DNA from: Byssochlamys sp. IMV 00236 | Lineage: Eukaryota > Ascomycota > Eurotiomycetes > Eurotiales > Thermoascaceae | Assembly: GCA_001931875.2 (NCBI GenBank) | Contig: MSJH02000795.1 | Span: 62,001 to 126,000, forward strand | Direction of reading: 5' to 3' | DNA: 64,000 nucleotides | In this document: one piece after another, positions 45,322 through 54,532 of the stretch | How the letters are laid out: each line of letters begins with the position of its first letter | Numbering within the stretch: the first letter of the stretch is position 1 | Made by a program: the position numbers and the translations under genes | Notes under the pieces: generated by a model | The model's database searches: none | Told to the model about the DNA's origin: nothing | The model's input: only the letters and a program-made list of their open reading frames with translations

Positions 45322-45627
45322 TGTCGGGGAGGGGAAGATACCCTTTCCGAAGCATCAATTCAAGGAATGGTTTGAAAGTGCAGTATTTAGAGGGAACTCA
45401 GCCTCGCTGCGCGTCCTTCTGGGTGAGTTATATGCCACTTCTCTTACATAGTTTCTAACAATTATCCAGGACAAATTGCACGATACATACATAACTTCTC
45501 GCTTCGTTTTGCATTCGTTACCAACTACCATACCACGATCTTTCTTCAACAGAAGGTCGTCGATGGCGTGGAGACCATTTTGTTTTCTGACGACATCCTG
45601 TCGGCGTACAAAGCAAACGCCAGGTGA
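45305..45627 (+). pseudogene. Fragment of a fungal protein-kinase-associated family gene
   Basis: Exons 45305-45422 and 45470-45627 join over a 47-bp intron with GTGAGT, CTAAC and CCAG signals, giving 91 residues. The text IPLIVGEGKIPFP and SLRVLLGQIARYIHNFSLRFAFVTNYHTTIFLQQ resembles fungal multi-copy proteins tied to kinase-like domains, where the segment sits in the middle of a longer protein. Both ends therefore look truncated. Upstream the frame stays open to about 45209 without a good start. Its ATG overlaps the start of the minus-strand candidate by 17 bases, so both cannot be normal genes. Family placement is from memory. Confidence 0.45.
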
Positions 45628-46336
45628 TCTGGCAATCATCCGTTTGTTGCATAATGGATAACTACTAGATTACTAAATTACTAGATTACTAGGATCTAAA
45701 CTCTTTGTATGCTAGAGATAAATATGGGATCAAATCCCCCCCAGACCTAGAGTCAAGTAAGCAATTCAGATTCTGTTTCCGTGCTCTTTAGAATTCGACA
45801 CATCCTACTGGGATACCGTGGCGCCTGTTACATGGCCACAGTCTATCTAGGCTAGGTCTAGTTGTCACCGTCATATAGTTATCTCGTCATGAGTAGGTAC
45901 CTACAACAAACCAAGAAAGGTGGCCGCTCAAGACGGTGCCTAACCTGGGGACGCGCAATTTCTAGCGCTCGAAGTTTTCCGGGATACCGTACTGATCCAT
46001 GTGAAAAATTCTCTTCCAAATAATCGGATAAATACCTCTATTTTAAAAGATGCTGTACACAGACAAACGGACAGGCTGCCCAGACTATGTAGTTACCGCT
46101 TTCGGTAAGCGACTTGACTAAACGTAGACTAGTCTATATTAGGTTAGCCCGAAACTGCCCGTCGCATGGAAGATCATCGATGCCGCCGCATCTCCATTTT
46201 TCCCAAGTCCAGACGATAATTATTCCTGCGCCACTCATTATTCACCACCTCTCTCCGCTACAACAGCAAGCTCGCATCTCTCCTGCAAACTGCTCTCCGC
46301 TTGAAAAAAAGAACGGAAAGCAAATTCTTGAGCAAA
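45628..46336. other. Spacer before rpc10, with short direct repeats
   Basis: Starts with ACTAGATTACTA-like repeats at about 45663-45691 and contains a 12-bp palindrome GTAGGTACCTAC (45893-45904). The right part is the rpc10 promoter. No gene. Confidence 0.45.
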
Positions 46337-46658
46337 ATGTCCCGCGAAGCCTACCAGGTCCCATCTCTGGGCGCCCAGAACGCCTTCGGTGCCGACGGTC
46401 TCAGCGGCGCCTCCGCGGACGGTCCAGCTGTGACTTATCTCTGCGGAGACTGCAACTCGAAGGTGTCGCTGAAGCGCGGCGATCAGATCCGTTGCAAGGA
46501 GTGTGGTCATCGTGTGCTGTATAAGGAGCGGACTAAGAGGTGAGTTTCCGTTGATGACTTCTGAAGAGTCATTTGTCTTTGGGTCCTGTTGTGATTGCGG
46601 ATTTGCTGACGAATGCTGTTTGCGGTGGAATAGAATGGTTCAGTTCGAGGCGCGATGA
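46337..46658 (+). CDS. rpc10: RNA polymerase I/II/III subunit RPABC4 (Rpb12/Rpc10)
   Basis: Smallest shared zinc-binding subunit of the three nuclear RNA polymerases. Exons 46337-46539 and 46634-46658 give 75 residues. The zinc site is CGDCNSKV...CKECGHRVLYKERTKR, followed by the conserved end MVQFEAR encoded by the 25-base second exon. The N-terminus before the zinc ribbon is about 30 residues and poorly conserved, as usual. It converges on trpD. Confidence 0.96.
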
Positions 46659-47047
46659 TTGGGAAATCGACTGCGAGGTGTTGACCTCGTCAGTTTTGCG
46701 AGGGCCATGGTCATGATGGGTTGGAGACACCGGTTGATTTGTCACGTTTGCTACGCATTTACATGGCGCTAAGGGAGTCTAGAGGGTTTTCATCATATAA
46801 AAAAAAAGCAATCTAGAGGCAGCTCAAGCGGAAGGGATCATTGCAGAGAGAGCATGACTCGTTCACGGACAAACCTAGCACAAGGAGTAACCAAGAGGAT
46901 GGTTCTCCCTCCAAAGTGCTCTCGATTCTAAAGGAAAGGAAATACTGTCCTGCTGAACCCAGTACGCTATACAAAAGAATTCGAGCACAACCTTTTTTTT
47001 GTTCCCAAATTTCAATCCTATCCATCCCGTTCTACATCGTAAGAATA
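46659..47047. other. Convergent gap, rpc10 and trpD
   Basis: 3' flanks of both genes; nothing further recognised. Confidence 0.45.
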
Positions 47048-48397
47048 TCACAGATTATTTGTTGCCTGAATAAACTCCTCAAATGTCTTCAGTGCTTGGC
47101 CACTCTCCACTGCCCACCTAGCTCGTCGGACACCTTCCTTCCAGCGTCCGCCGCCAGGGCCCCGTTCAGTGATGACCTTACCGTCATCACCAGGACCCAT
47201 GTTACTGGTGTCAGCCTCACAGATGCCGGAGACGACGAGGAGCGCTGCGACATTCATCAGCACGAAATCCAGGATCGGATCATCGCGAGCAAGTTCGTTG
47301 CGTAGAATGCTCATCAGCTTCGCAGCGTTGTCCTTGGGCATCTTCCTTCCGTACACATCGGACAACGGGTGAGTGGGAAGCCCGAAGTCAGATGGGTGAA
47401 GCTGGAATGTCTCGAGCTTGACAAGCGTTCGAGAAGGAGCATCTTCATCGCTTGTGCTGGCGTCGTCATCGTCCGACGATCCCTTGTAGGCTGGATTGGG
47501 ATATTCCGACAGCCTCCAGCAGTTGGTCTTTCCGGCACAGCTGATCTCGTCCATGTCTTCTTCACCGCAGACTACCATTGCCTTCTTTGCACCACTCAGT
47601 CTCAAAGCCTCAACGAAAACAGGTCCCAGGCTCTGGTATGCGACGCCGACCACCCGGGCTTCCAGAGCCCAGTCGACGGGATTCGCCAACGGACCCATCA
47701 GATTGAATATCGTTCTGATACCGAGGCCGCGGCGGACAGGGTTTGCGTACATCATGCCAGGGTGGAAGTTGGGTGCGAAGAGGAAGGCGTAGTTCGTCTG
47801 CTCATACACTTTCGCAATGTTATCGGCAGTCACCGCGGAGATCTTGGGAGGTACCGGTTCGACCGCGTTAAGGACATCCGCTGAGCCCGAGAACGAGGTC
47901 TGCGCTCGGTTTCCATGCTTTGCCATCATGAGAAGGGGAGATGCGATTATTGAGGAGGTTGTGGAAATGTTGAAGGTCGAGTGCGAGTCACCGCCGGTAC
48001 CAACGATGTCGCACTGCAGCAAGTCAGCGTTTTCTTGCGCCTAGGGCAATTGTATAAGCTCCTTGCTCACCAGTCCACCTCTGTAATTGCCCTCTTTCCG
48101 ACCCCTAGCCTTGACTGCTTTCTTCAATGACTGCTTTTCGATCTGGCTTGCTGCCTCTCTCATACGTTGCGAACATTTTGCGATCACATCCGACTCCCGA
48201 TCTTTACCAGTGGAATGCAGGAGTGTGAGCAGAGCAGCAGTCTGGATCACTGAGATTCGATCCTCGAAAATCAGAGCGAATGCACTGGCAATTTCCTCTG
48301 CAGAGACCTGAATCTCCCCTGCTGCGGGGTAGGCCAGGTTCTTTAGGAGGGGTGAGATCGAGACGGGCTCGGGTTTTTCTTCGGCGGGAGCAGCCAT
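47048..48397 (-). CDS. trpD: Anthranilate phosphoribosyltransferase
   Basis: Second step of tryptophan synthesis: joins PRPP and anthranilate. Exons 48397-48071 and 48013-47048 give 430 residues. The PRPP-binding loop is DIVGTGGDSHSTFNIST, with MAKHGNRAQTSFSGSADVLNA, FLFAPNFHPGMMYANPVRRGLGIRTIFN and GPLANP after it; all are catalytic hallmarks. An acidic Ser/Asp insert (KGSSDDDDASTSDEDAPS) interrupts the region before LETFQLHPSDFGL, as in other fungal TrpD. The first ATG (48397, MAAPAEE) is used; an upstream open extension begins with TTG. A CpcA/Gcn4-type site lies 156 bp upstream. Confidence 0.95.
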
Positions 48398-48777
48398 AGT
48401 ATTGACCAAGGGGAATATGTACGAAGTAGAGACGACAAAAGTACGTGCGCAATGATTATCAATTGAACGGCATGCGCATCTGGCAATTGAGCCTGCCCTT
48501 GTATGCTTGATTCGGCGTTACACCGGAGATCATTTCTTACTCGGACGGAAACGAGTCATCCTGCGCCGGCAGAAACAGACCGCCTTGACATCCGACCTTT
48601 TCCCTTTTGGGATCCAAAAGCCCGGCCGCGATTCATCGCCAAAATTTCCGCTTCTCCAGGGCATCAACTGTATCTCCTGCCTCCGCTGCCTTCAGACAGG
48701 TCGTCAAGCTGGGCTAATGGCCCGTTTCTGAATTCTTCAATTGCATCTTGATCGTTTTGCCAACTCATATTTTCCAG
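48398..48777. other. Divergent promoter, trpD and mrpl11
   Basis: 380 bp between opposite starts; holds a TGACTC site at 48553-48559. Confidence 0.55.
48553..48559 (-). promoter_or_regulatory. CpcA/Gcn4-type site (ATGACTC)
   Basis: The minus strand reads GATGACTCGT, close to the cross-pathway control consensus ATGACTCAT, 156 bp before trpD. Amino-acid genes of fungi commonly carry it; binding is inferred. Confidence 0.5.
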
Positions 48778-49794
48778 ATGCCGCCCAGGCTACGACTTGC
48801 GCGCTCGCGCATCTCCCAGTCGCTCTGCCGACAAAGGGTCTATCAATATGAGGTCCTGGTACCCAGCAGATTTGCCAGTGGTGCTGCAGCCTCTGCAGTC
48901 ACTCCGGCTGCGTCGATAGAGCAGATGACAACCTCTTATCCTCCGATTGCCAGATACCCTCCCTCCCAGCCTCCATCACATCGCAGACCCGAAGAACGCA
49001 GGTCACAGCTTCTCCGACAATACACCTCCCTGCTTCGGACAGCACCTCTCATGGTTCTGTTCCAGCACAACAATCTGCAATCTACTGAGTGGGCTGGTAT
49101 CCGTCGGGAGCTGAGCAAGGCGTTGCAGAAGGTCGACGATGATCAAGCAGCGGCAGGACGGAGCCTTCCTCCGCTCGCCTCTTCCATCAAGCTGCAGATT
49201 ATTCAAAACAGCATTTTCGAAACAGCTCTCCGTATCGTCGAATACTACCATCCTGACCAGACTGCTCTGAAGGCAGGCAAGCCAACCGTCTCGGGATCGA
49301 AAAACGACCCAGCCTTGACCCACGATCTCTCCCGAGCAGCGCATGACGCTGTGATGAACATGAAGGGCAAGCACGAGCTGACGACACTTCTTTCTGGGCC
49401 GTTGGCTGTGCTCTCTTTCCCGCACGTCTCCCCGGAGCATCTCAAGGCCGCCCTCTCGATCCTCGCCCCGAAGGCCACCGGTTTCCCGGCGCCTACGCGA
49501 CGAGCCAACCCCGGCTACTACGAATTGACCGTTCAGGATGGACTACAGAAGCTTATGCTACTCGCTGCCCGAGTGGACGGAAAGGTATTCGACGTCGACG
49601 AGACCAAGTGGGTCGGAAGCATCGAAGGCGGCATGGACGGATTGCGCTCCCAGCTGGTCACCATGCTCCAGAGTATCGGTGCCGGCATCACGAATGCTCT
49701 GGATGGCCATAGCAAGAGTCTCTACCTTACTCTGGAGAGCCGACGGAGCGTGCTCGAGGATGAACAGAAGGGTGAGGGAAAGAGTGAGCCCTGA
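48778..49794 (+). CDS. mrpl11: Mitochondrial ribosomal protein uL10m (MrpL11)
   Basis: Large-subunit protein of the mitochondrial ribosome, at the stalk base. A single exon of 338 residues. The N-terminus is basic and rich in Arg/Ser (MPPRLRLARSRISQSLCRQR), a clear mitochondrial import signal. RRSQLLRQYTSLLRTAPLMVLFQHNNLQSTEWAGIRRELSKAL is the L10-like core, and GPLAVLSFPHVSPEHLKAALSIL follows. ATG 48778 begins exactly at the targeting peptide. It shares its promoter with trpD. Confidence 0.88.
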   Translation: MPPRLRLARSRISQSLCRQRVYQYEVLVPSRFASGAAASAVTPAASIEQMTTSYPPIARYPPSQPPSHRRPEERRSQLLRQYTSLLRTAPLMVLFQHNNLQSTEWAGIRRELSKALQKVDDDQAAAGRSLPPLASSIKLQIIQNSIFETALRIVEYYHPDQTALKAGKPTVSGSKNDPALTHDLSRAAHDAVMNMKGKHELTTLLSGPLAVLSFPHVSPEHLKAALSILAPKATGFPAPTRRANPGYYELTVQDGLQKLMLLAARVDGKVFDVDETKWVGSIEGGMDGLRSQLVTMLQSIGAGITNALDGHSKSLYLTLESRRSVLEDEQKGEGKSEP

Positions 49795-50102
49795 AAAGGG
49801 AAGAGAAGCACTCCTCAATGTACAATACCTATTTTTATTTCGTTGCGAATCTGAATTGGTAAAGGATGATCGAGATATATGTTTTATCGCGAGCTATGAA
49901 GACAAATAGATACAACGTTCTTTAGGACCGTTTTTTCACTGACGAGTAATCATTACGTCTAACAAATAAAACCGATAGAACACAAGATATGAAAAGCAGA
50001 CTATACCTCTGAGGTCCTGCAGAGGGGGCTTTTCGCTTGAGAAAATAATAAAAAGAAGAAGAAGAATGAACACAGATAAGCTCAAAAGTCTATCTTCCGA
50101 GC
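49795..50102. other. Convergent gap, mrpl11 and PI-PLC-like
   Basis: 308 bp of 3' flank, AT-rich with AAGAAG runs near 50052-50066. Nothing else. Confidence 0.45.
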
Positions 50103-51602
50103 CTACTGCCTCGACTTCAACTTAGAGTTCATGCCCACGACACATCTAACCAAGTCCCAATCTCCATCTAGACCAACCCAGTCCATGACCAGGATACCCG
50201 TGGACCAGTCGCCATCCTGCTTCTCGGGGTGCTTTCGACAGAGATAGTCTACGGTGGCTGGGTTCAGCTTCGCTGCTATCTTCTCAGGCCAGGTTCCTAC
50301 TTTCCAGAAATTACTGGCGGAGAGGAAGTTGATATAGAAAGGATGACGCTTTCCGTCATCAGGGTTCTTCAGGATGCCATATGGATAGCATTGCTCGCCA
50401 GATCGACAGATTTGTTCCGTGACGTATTGGATCTTCTTATTGATGTTCTGGGTTTCGAGGACCTCGTAGAAATCTTGGATACAGATCTCTCCGCTGGGAC
50501 ACATCGCATGGGGGGTGTTATCCGCCCATGCAGATGCGTCTAGGCCCCAGCCTCTCCCGTTATGTTCGTGCTTCAATCGCTCCTCGATGTTGAAGCGGCG
50601 GATGAGGACGACCTTGCCGCGGACCTCACCTAAGGTGGGTATCTTGGGGTCTGTATACCAACGGCTGTCTGGACGAGCGTAGTGGTCGCGTAGGATCCGG
50701 CTTAATTGTTCATCAGTATGGGTTCCGGGCCCCTCTCTCTTCAAAGAGATGATGAGTGTCTCCGATGGATTACGGTCCAGGAACTCGTTTACCGTCTGCA
50801 TCAGATCGCGGAAATACTTGTTCCCTGTTAGAGAAATGGGAAAGACACTGTGGACCAGGAGCAGCTGGTCTTTGGCTGGGTCTTCAGGGAACTGCGGCTG
50901 AACCCGAATGTCAAAGAAGCGCACACCATTCTCGAGCTGCTTCCGTGGGCTGACTGCCTGACAGCGGACAGATGGCGGAGCAACATGGCAGGTGGGAGAG
51001 TTATGAGTACCAGGAATCGAGAGAGCGGACAACAGGGTGTCGTCTCTCAGTTCGCGCATCCAGGCCTGGAGATTGGCAGAGGAGAAGACTGCCAGGTGTG
51101 ACTCTGGCGTGATATAGACGCCAGTGAATTGGAAACGAGGCTTGTCTGTCAACGCGCGCATGGTTGCAGATTCTGTAGTCGGCACCGGCGTCTGCACCTG
51201 GTGTCGTTCCCCTTCTGCTTCGATGGTCAGGCGCAGTCTCTCCTTGTCGGACTTTGTGAAGGCGCGGATATCTGTCTGGGCCGTAGCCCACGGTTCCACC
51301 CGGACATTTACATCCTCATGCGCGAAAGGCTTCGCATCGTTCGCGATGGCATCAACCGGGTTGTTGGTGCGCGTCGTATTCGTCACCAATCTGGTGAAGT
51401 TCTTCGCAAGGGTTCCCACATCAGCAAGTGGTGCGTCCGGCGCAGAGAAGCGCTCCACGAGCTTCAACTCGATCGGCGTCGGAGTGAGGTTTCTGATAGT
51501 GAGATGTTCAGCAACCATTTTGGACTTCTTAAGCTTCGTCGGTCCTGTCGCTGCACCGCCATTAGACCCAAACGGCTGTGCGAGAAAGCGAAACATGGCC
51601 AT
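50103..51602 (-). CDS. PI-PLC X-domain protein (bacterial-type)
   Basis: Predicted phosphatidylinositol-specific phospholipase C-like enzyme. One exon of 499 residues. The X-domain shows SIPGTHNSPTCH with the first catalytic His, LENGVRFFDIRVQPQ, LLLVHSVFP with the second His, and a long barrel through FYINFLSASNF and GILVMDWVG. There is no Y domain, EF-hand or C2 domain, unlike eukaryotic signalling PLCs. The N-terminal 150 residues are a separate part with beta-rich text (AEHLTIRNLTPTPIELKLVERF) of unknown role. No signal peptide. An alternative in-frame Met lies two codons downstream. Confidence 0.87.
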   Translation of the reverse strand: MAMFRFLAQPFGSNGGAATGPTKLKKSKMVAEHLTIRNLTPTPIELKLVERFSAPDAPLADVGTLAKNFTRLVTNTTRTNNPVDAIANDAKPFAHEDVNVRVEPWATAQTDIRAFTKSDKERLRLTIEAEGERHQVQTPVPTTESATMRALTDKPRFQFTGVYITPESHLAVFSSANLQAWMRELRDDTLLSALSIPGTHNSPTCHVAPPSVRCQAVSPRKQLENGVRFFDIRVQPQFPEDPAKDQLLLVHSVFPISLTGNKYFRDLMQTVNEFLDRNPSETLIISLKREGPGTHTDEQLSRILRDHYARPDSRWYTDPKIPTLGEVRGKVVLIRRFNIEERLKHEHNGRGWGLDASAWADNTPHAMCPSGEICIQDFYEVLETQNINKKIQYVTEQICRSGEQCYPYGILKNPDDGKRHPFYINFLSASNFWKVGTWPEKIAAKLNPATVDYLCRKHPEKQDGDWSTGILVMDWVGLDGDWDLVRCVVGMNSKLKSRQ

Positions 51603-52379
51603 GACGACGGGCGCAGCCCGGATATATGGGAACGAGGCGAAGAAAATTAAGTTCTGCTCTGTTGGATCTGGGATCTGGGATCTGTTCCTGATTGCGCCCT
51701 GGCTCTCTTCGACGGCCCGTGGCTGATAGCTTGCGCAATGTGAGTGTCCATTCAGATTGCGGATAGAGGTATGCGGCCCCTTACGCTGGCGGGAAGAGGC
51801 GCGCGAACTGGATTCTCAGCCGCTGTCCCAAGGGTCGGAGAGGTCTCCGCGCATTCTCGGCGGCTGAAAGCGGTCATTTTCGTATTAACAAGCTGCGATC
51901 GTCAGTAAAGATGGCCTCGCAGTCACTAGGGACCACGTACGCTGATTTCTGAGCACGTTGAGGGGTCTAGAAAGCGCTTCTAGACAGCTCAATTGACCCT
52001 GGAAAGAATCATCAAGTTCCTTTCAGATGAGCTGACGGCGGCTCTCTCACCGCCCGCACATCAACTTATCTGAAGAGGGGCATCTCGTCTCGCATTGGTT
52101 GCGCAGACACGTATCCATGGCCCTGAAGACAAGTCAAAGTCTATCTAGAGTAACAATAGATAAACAGCCGTGGCTCGAGATATCTCTATCTCTTCTGATG
52201 CTCGTCAATCCATCTCATCTTCTTCTGTTCGCCAAAGCTGGGGAAAGTGCGGAGTAAGTCACGTGGCAGCGGCTATCGTCGGCCTTCCAGTCTGGGGTAG
52301 TCAAGGGCCGCGGGGGGAATAAGTCTCCCAGAATCCTCAGATCCCCTTCTTTCTGCTCTGTTGTCAGACTCAAGGGATC
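51603..52379. other. Divergent promoter, PI-PLC-like and BCKDH E2
   Basis: 777 bp between opposite starts. No gene recognised. Confidence 0.45.
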
Positions 52380-54001
52380 ATGATGGGGATCTTGCGTTGC
52401 GGTGGGAAATTCCCTCGTGTGCTGAGGCTAGCTTGCTCCAGCCATGCCATGCCAATTGTTCCTACATCGGTGCTGGGGTCTTATCGGAGATTCCACAGTT
52501 CACCCATGTGGTCCGGAGTCAGATCGCAAGTCTTGAAAGATGTTGGTGAAGGTGAGTCTCGAATTAATACGGGTGTTTTGCAATTCGATGGTATATTGAT
52601 ATCATCATCCACAGGCATCATGGAAGTCCAGATCATCCAGTGGTATGTAGAGGAAGGCGCTCATGTCGAGGAGTGGAAGCCGCTTTGCCAGTATCAGTCT
52701 GATAAAGCGGTGGATGATGTATGCTTCCTAGGTACTTGTCTGAAGAATTAGTATCCTATATACTAATCTACCATCATAGATCACATCGAGATACGAAGGC
52801 ATCATCAAGAAGCTTCACTTCCAAGCAGACGACACAGTACCAACCGGAAGGGTGAGGCAGTCTGAATAAATCACTACCATACAATGCTGACGGTCTATAA
52901 TAGGCATTGTGCGACATCGAGGTCGATGACGCAAAATACCCTGATGATAGTCCCCATCCCCCTGCCCCTGCAGAGGAACCTGCCAAACCCATTACCTCCG
53001 AATCTCAGACAGAAACGACAAGCCTCAGTACGGCACCTGAAACGGCAATATCAGTCCAGTCGGAGGGTTCTCCTCCTCAAAGATCAAAATATGCCACACT
53101 CGCAACTCCCGCTGTTCGAGGGCTCCTAAAACAGTTCAACATAAACATCCTCGATATCACAGGAACAGGCAAAGACGGGAGAGTAATGAAGGAAGACGTC
53201 CTCAAATTCGTTGCTATCAGAGACTCCGCAGCAGACACTCCTGCTTCAACAACAGAAGATACCAGATCAGCACCAACACTAGATGCAAAGCAGACAGAGA
53301 ACCCGGTTTCTCTGACCCCGATTCAATCACAGATGTTCAAAACCATGACTCGATCCTTGTCCATCCCACACTTCCTCTTCGCAGACGAGCTCAGCGTGGG
53401 CCGACTGTCTGATCTTCGAAAGAAACTCGCGGGCGACGTGAACAATCCGCAGAAACTCACTTTCCTTCCATTCGTTCTCAAAGCAGTATCCCTTGCCCTA
53501 GAGCAATACCCCCAGCTCAACGCCAGGGTCGACACCAGCGACCCAAACAAACCCAAACTCATCATGAGATCTATCCACAACATCGGAGTGGCAATGGACA
53601 CGCCTCAAGGCCTAATCGTCCCTAACGTGAAAAACGTCCAAGCGCGATCTATCCTAGACATCGCATCCGAAATATCCCGTCTCAGCACCCTCGGAAAAGC
53701 AGGAAAACTCACACCAGCAGATCTCACCGGCGGCACAATCACCGTCTCCAATATCGGAAATATCGGAGGCACGTACGTTTCGCCCGTGATAGTTCCCACC
53801 GAAGTAGCTATTCTCGGAATCGGAAGGTCTAGACAACTTCCCATCTTCGATGAAGCCGGACAAGTCACCAAGGGCGAACTGGTCAATTTCAGCTGGAGCG
53901 CAGATCATAGAGTCATTGATGGTGCCACCATGGCTAGAATGGCGAGTGTCGTTCGTCAGTTTATCGAGATGCCGGAACTGATGCTTTTGAATCTGAGATG
54001 A
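52380..54001 (+). CDS. dbt: Branched-chain 2-oxoacid dehydrogenase E2 (dihydrolipoyl transacylase)
   Basis: Mitochondrial core enzyme of valine, leucine and isoleucine breakdown; forms acyl-CoA from the lipoyl-bound group. Exons 52380-52551, 52615-52718, 52780-52851 and 52904-54001 give 481 residues. The N-terminus is a basic import signal (MMGILRCGGKFPRVLRLAC). The lipoyl domain has EWKPLCQYQSDKAVDDITSRYEG with the lipoylated Lys. The E3/E1-binding domain is YATLATPAVRGLLKQFNINIL...GRVMKEDVLKF. The catalytic domain ends with FSWSADHRVIDGATMARM, holding the active His and Asp. SDKAVDD rather than TDKA-like text marks it as branched-chain type. Confidence 0.95.
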
Positions 54002-54532
54002 AATAAAATGCATTTGATCAGGCTCATGCGAGGTCAAAATGGGATTAATAAGAACGATAACTACATGTGAAGTCTTCTGGGAGTCCTTCAACTGATAGAG
54101 GTTCATAATGGAGACTGTAATCCCTTTATATTCACCTCAGTATATGCAATACGCCCCTTTGGGCGCGAGACGGCTATTTATGTATATAGATGTTGATGAT
54201 GAGAGACTTGACTAGAAAAGAAAATCAGTCGAGACGAACGTTGCAATGGAGAAGATTCTTATAGATTTCCTGGAATACATCGCATTGACGATCATCCATT
54301 CCATGGATCCTAGCAAGAAGAATTCTCAATGTGAAAAGAGATGTGATTCATAATTTAATATATTTGTACGGCCTATCTAACAAGCTAGGACATCCCGCAT
54401 ACACATCACATAGACCATGAGATGGAGAAACAACAAGAAGAAAAAAGCGCTGAAATCCTTTTTCTTTCATATACCCGAATCATGATTTCCTCTATAAGTA
54501 GAAGAAGTAGTAGTGCACTTGAAATTTCGAAT
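54002..54532. other. Convergent gap, BCKDH E2 and ValRS
   Basis: 531 bp with both 3' flanks; nothing else recognised. Confidence 0.45.
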
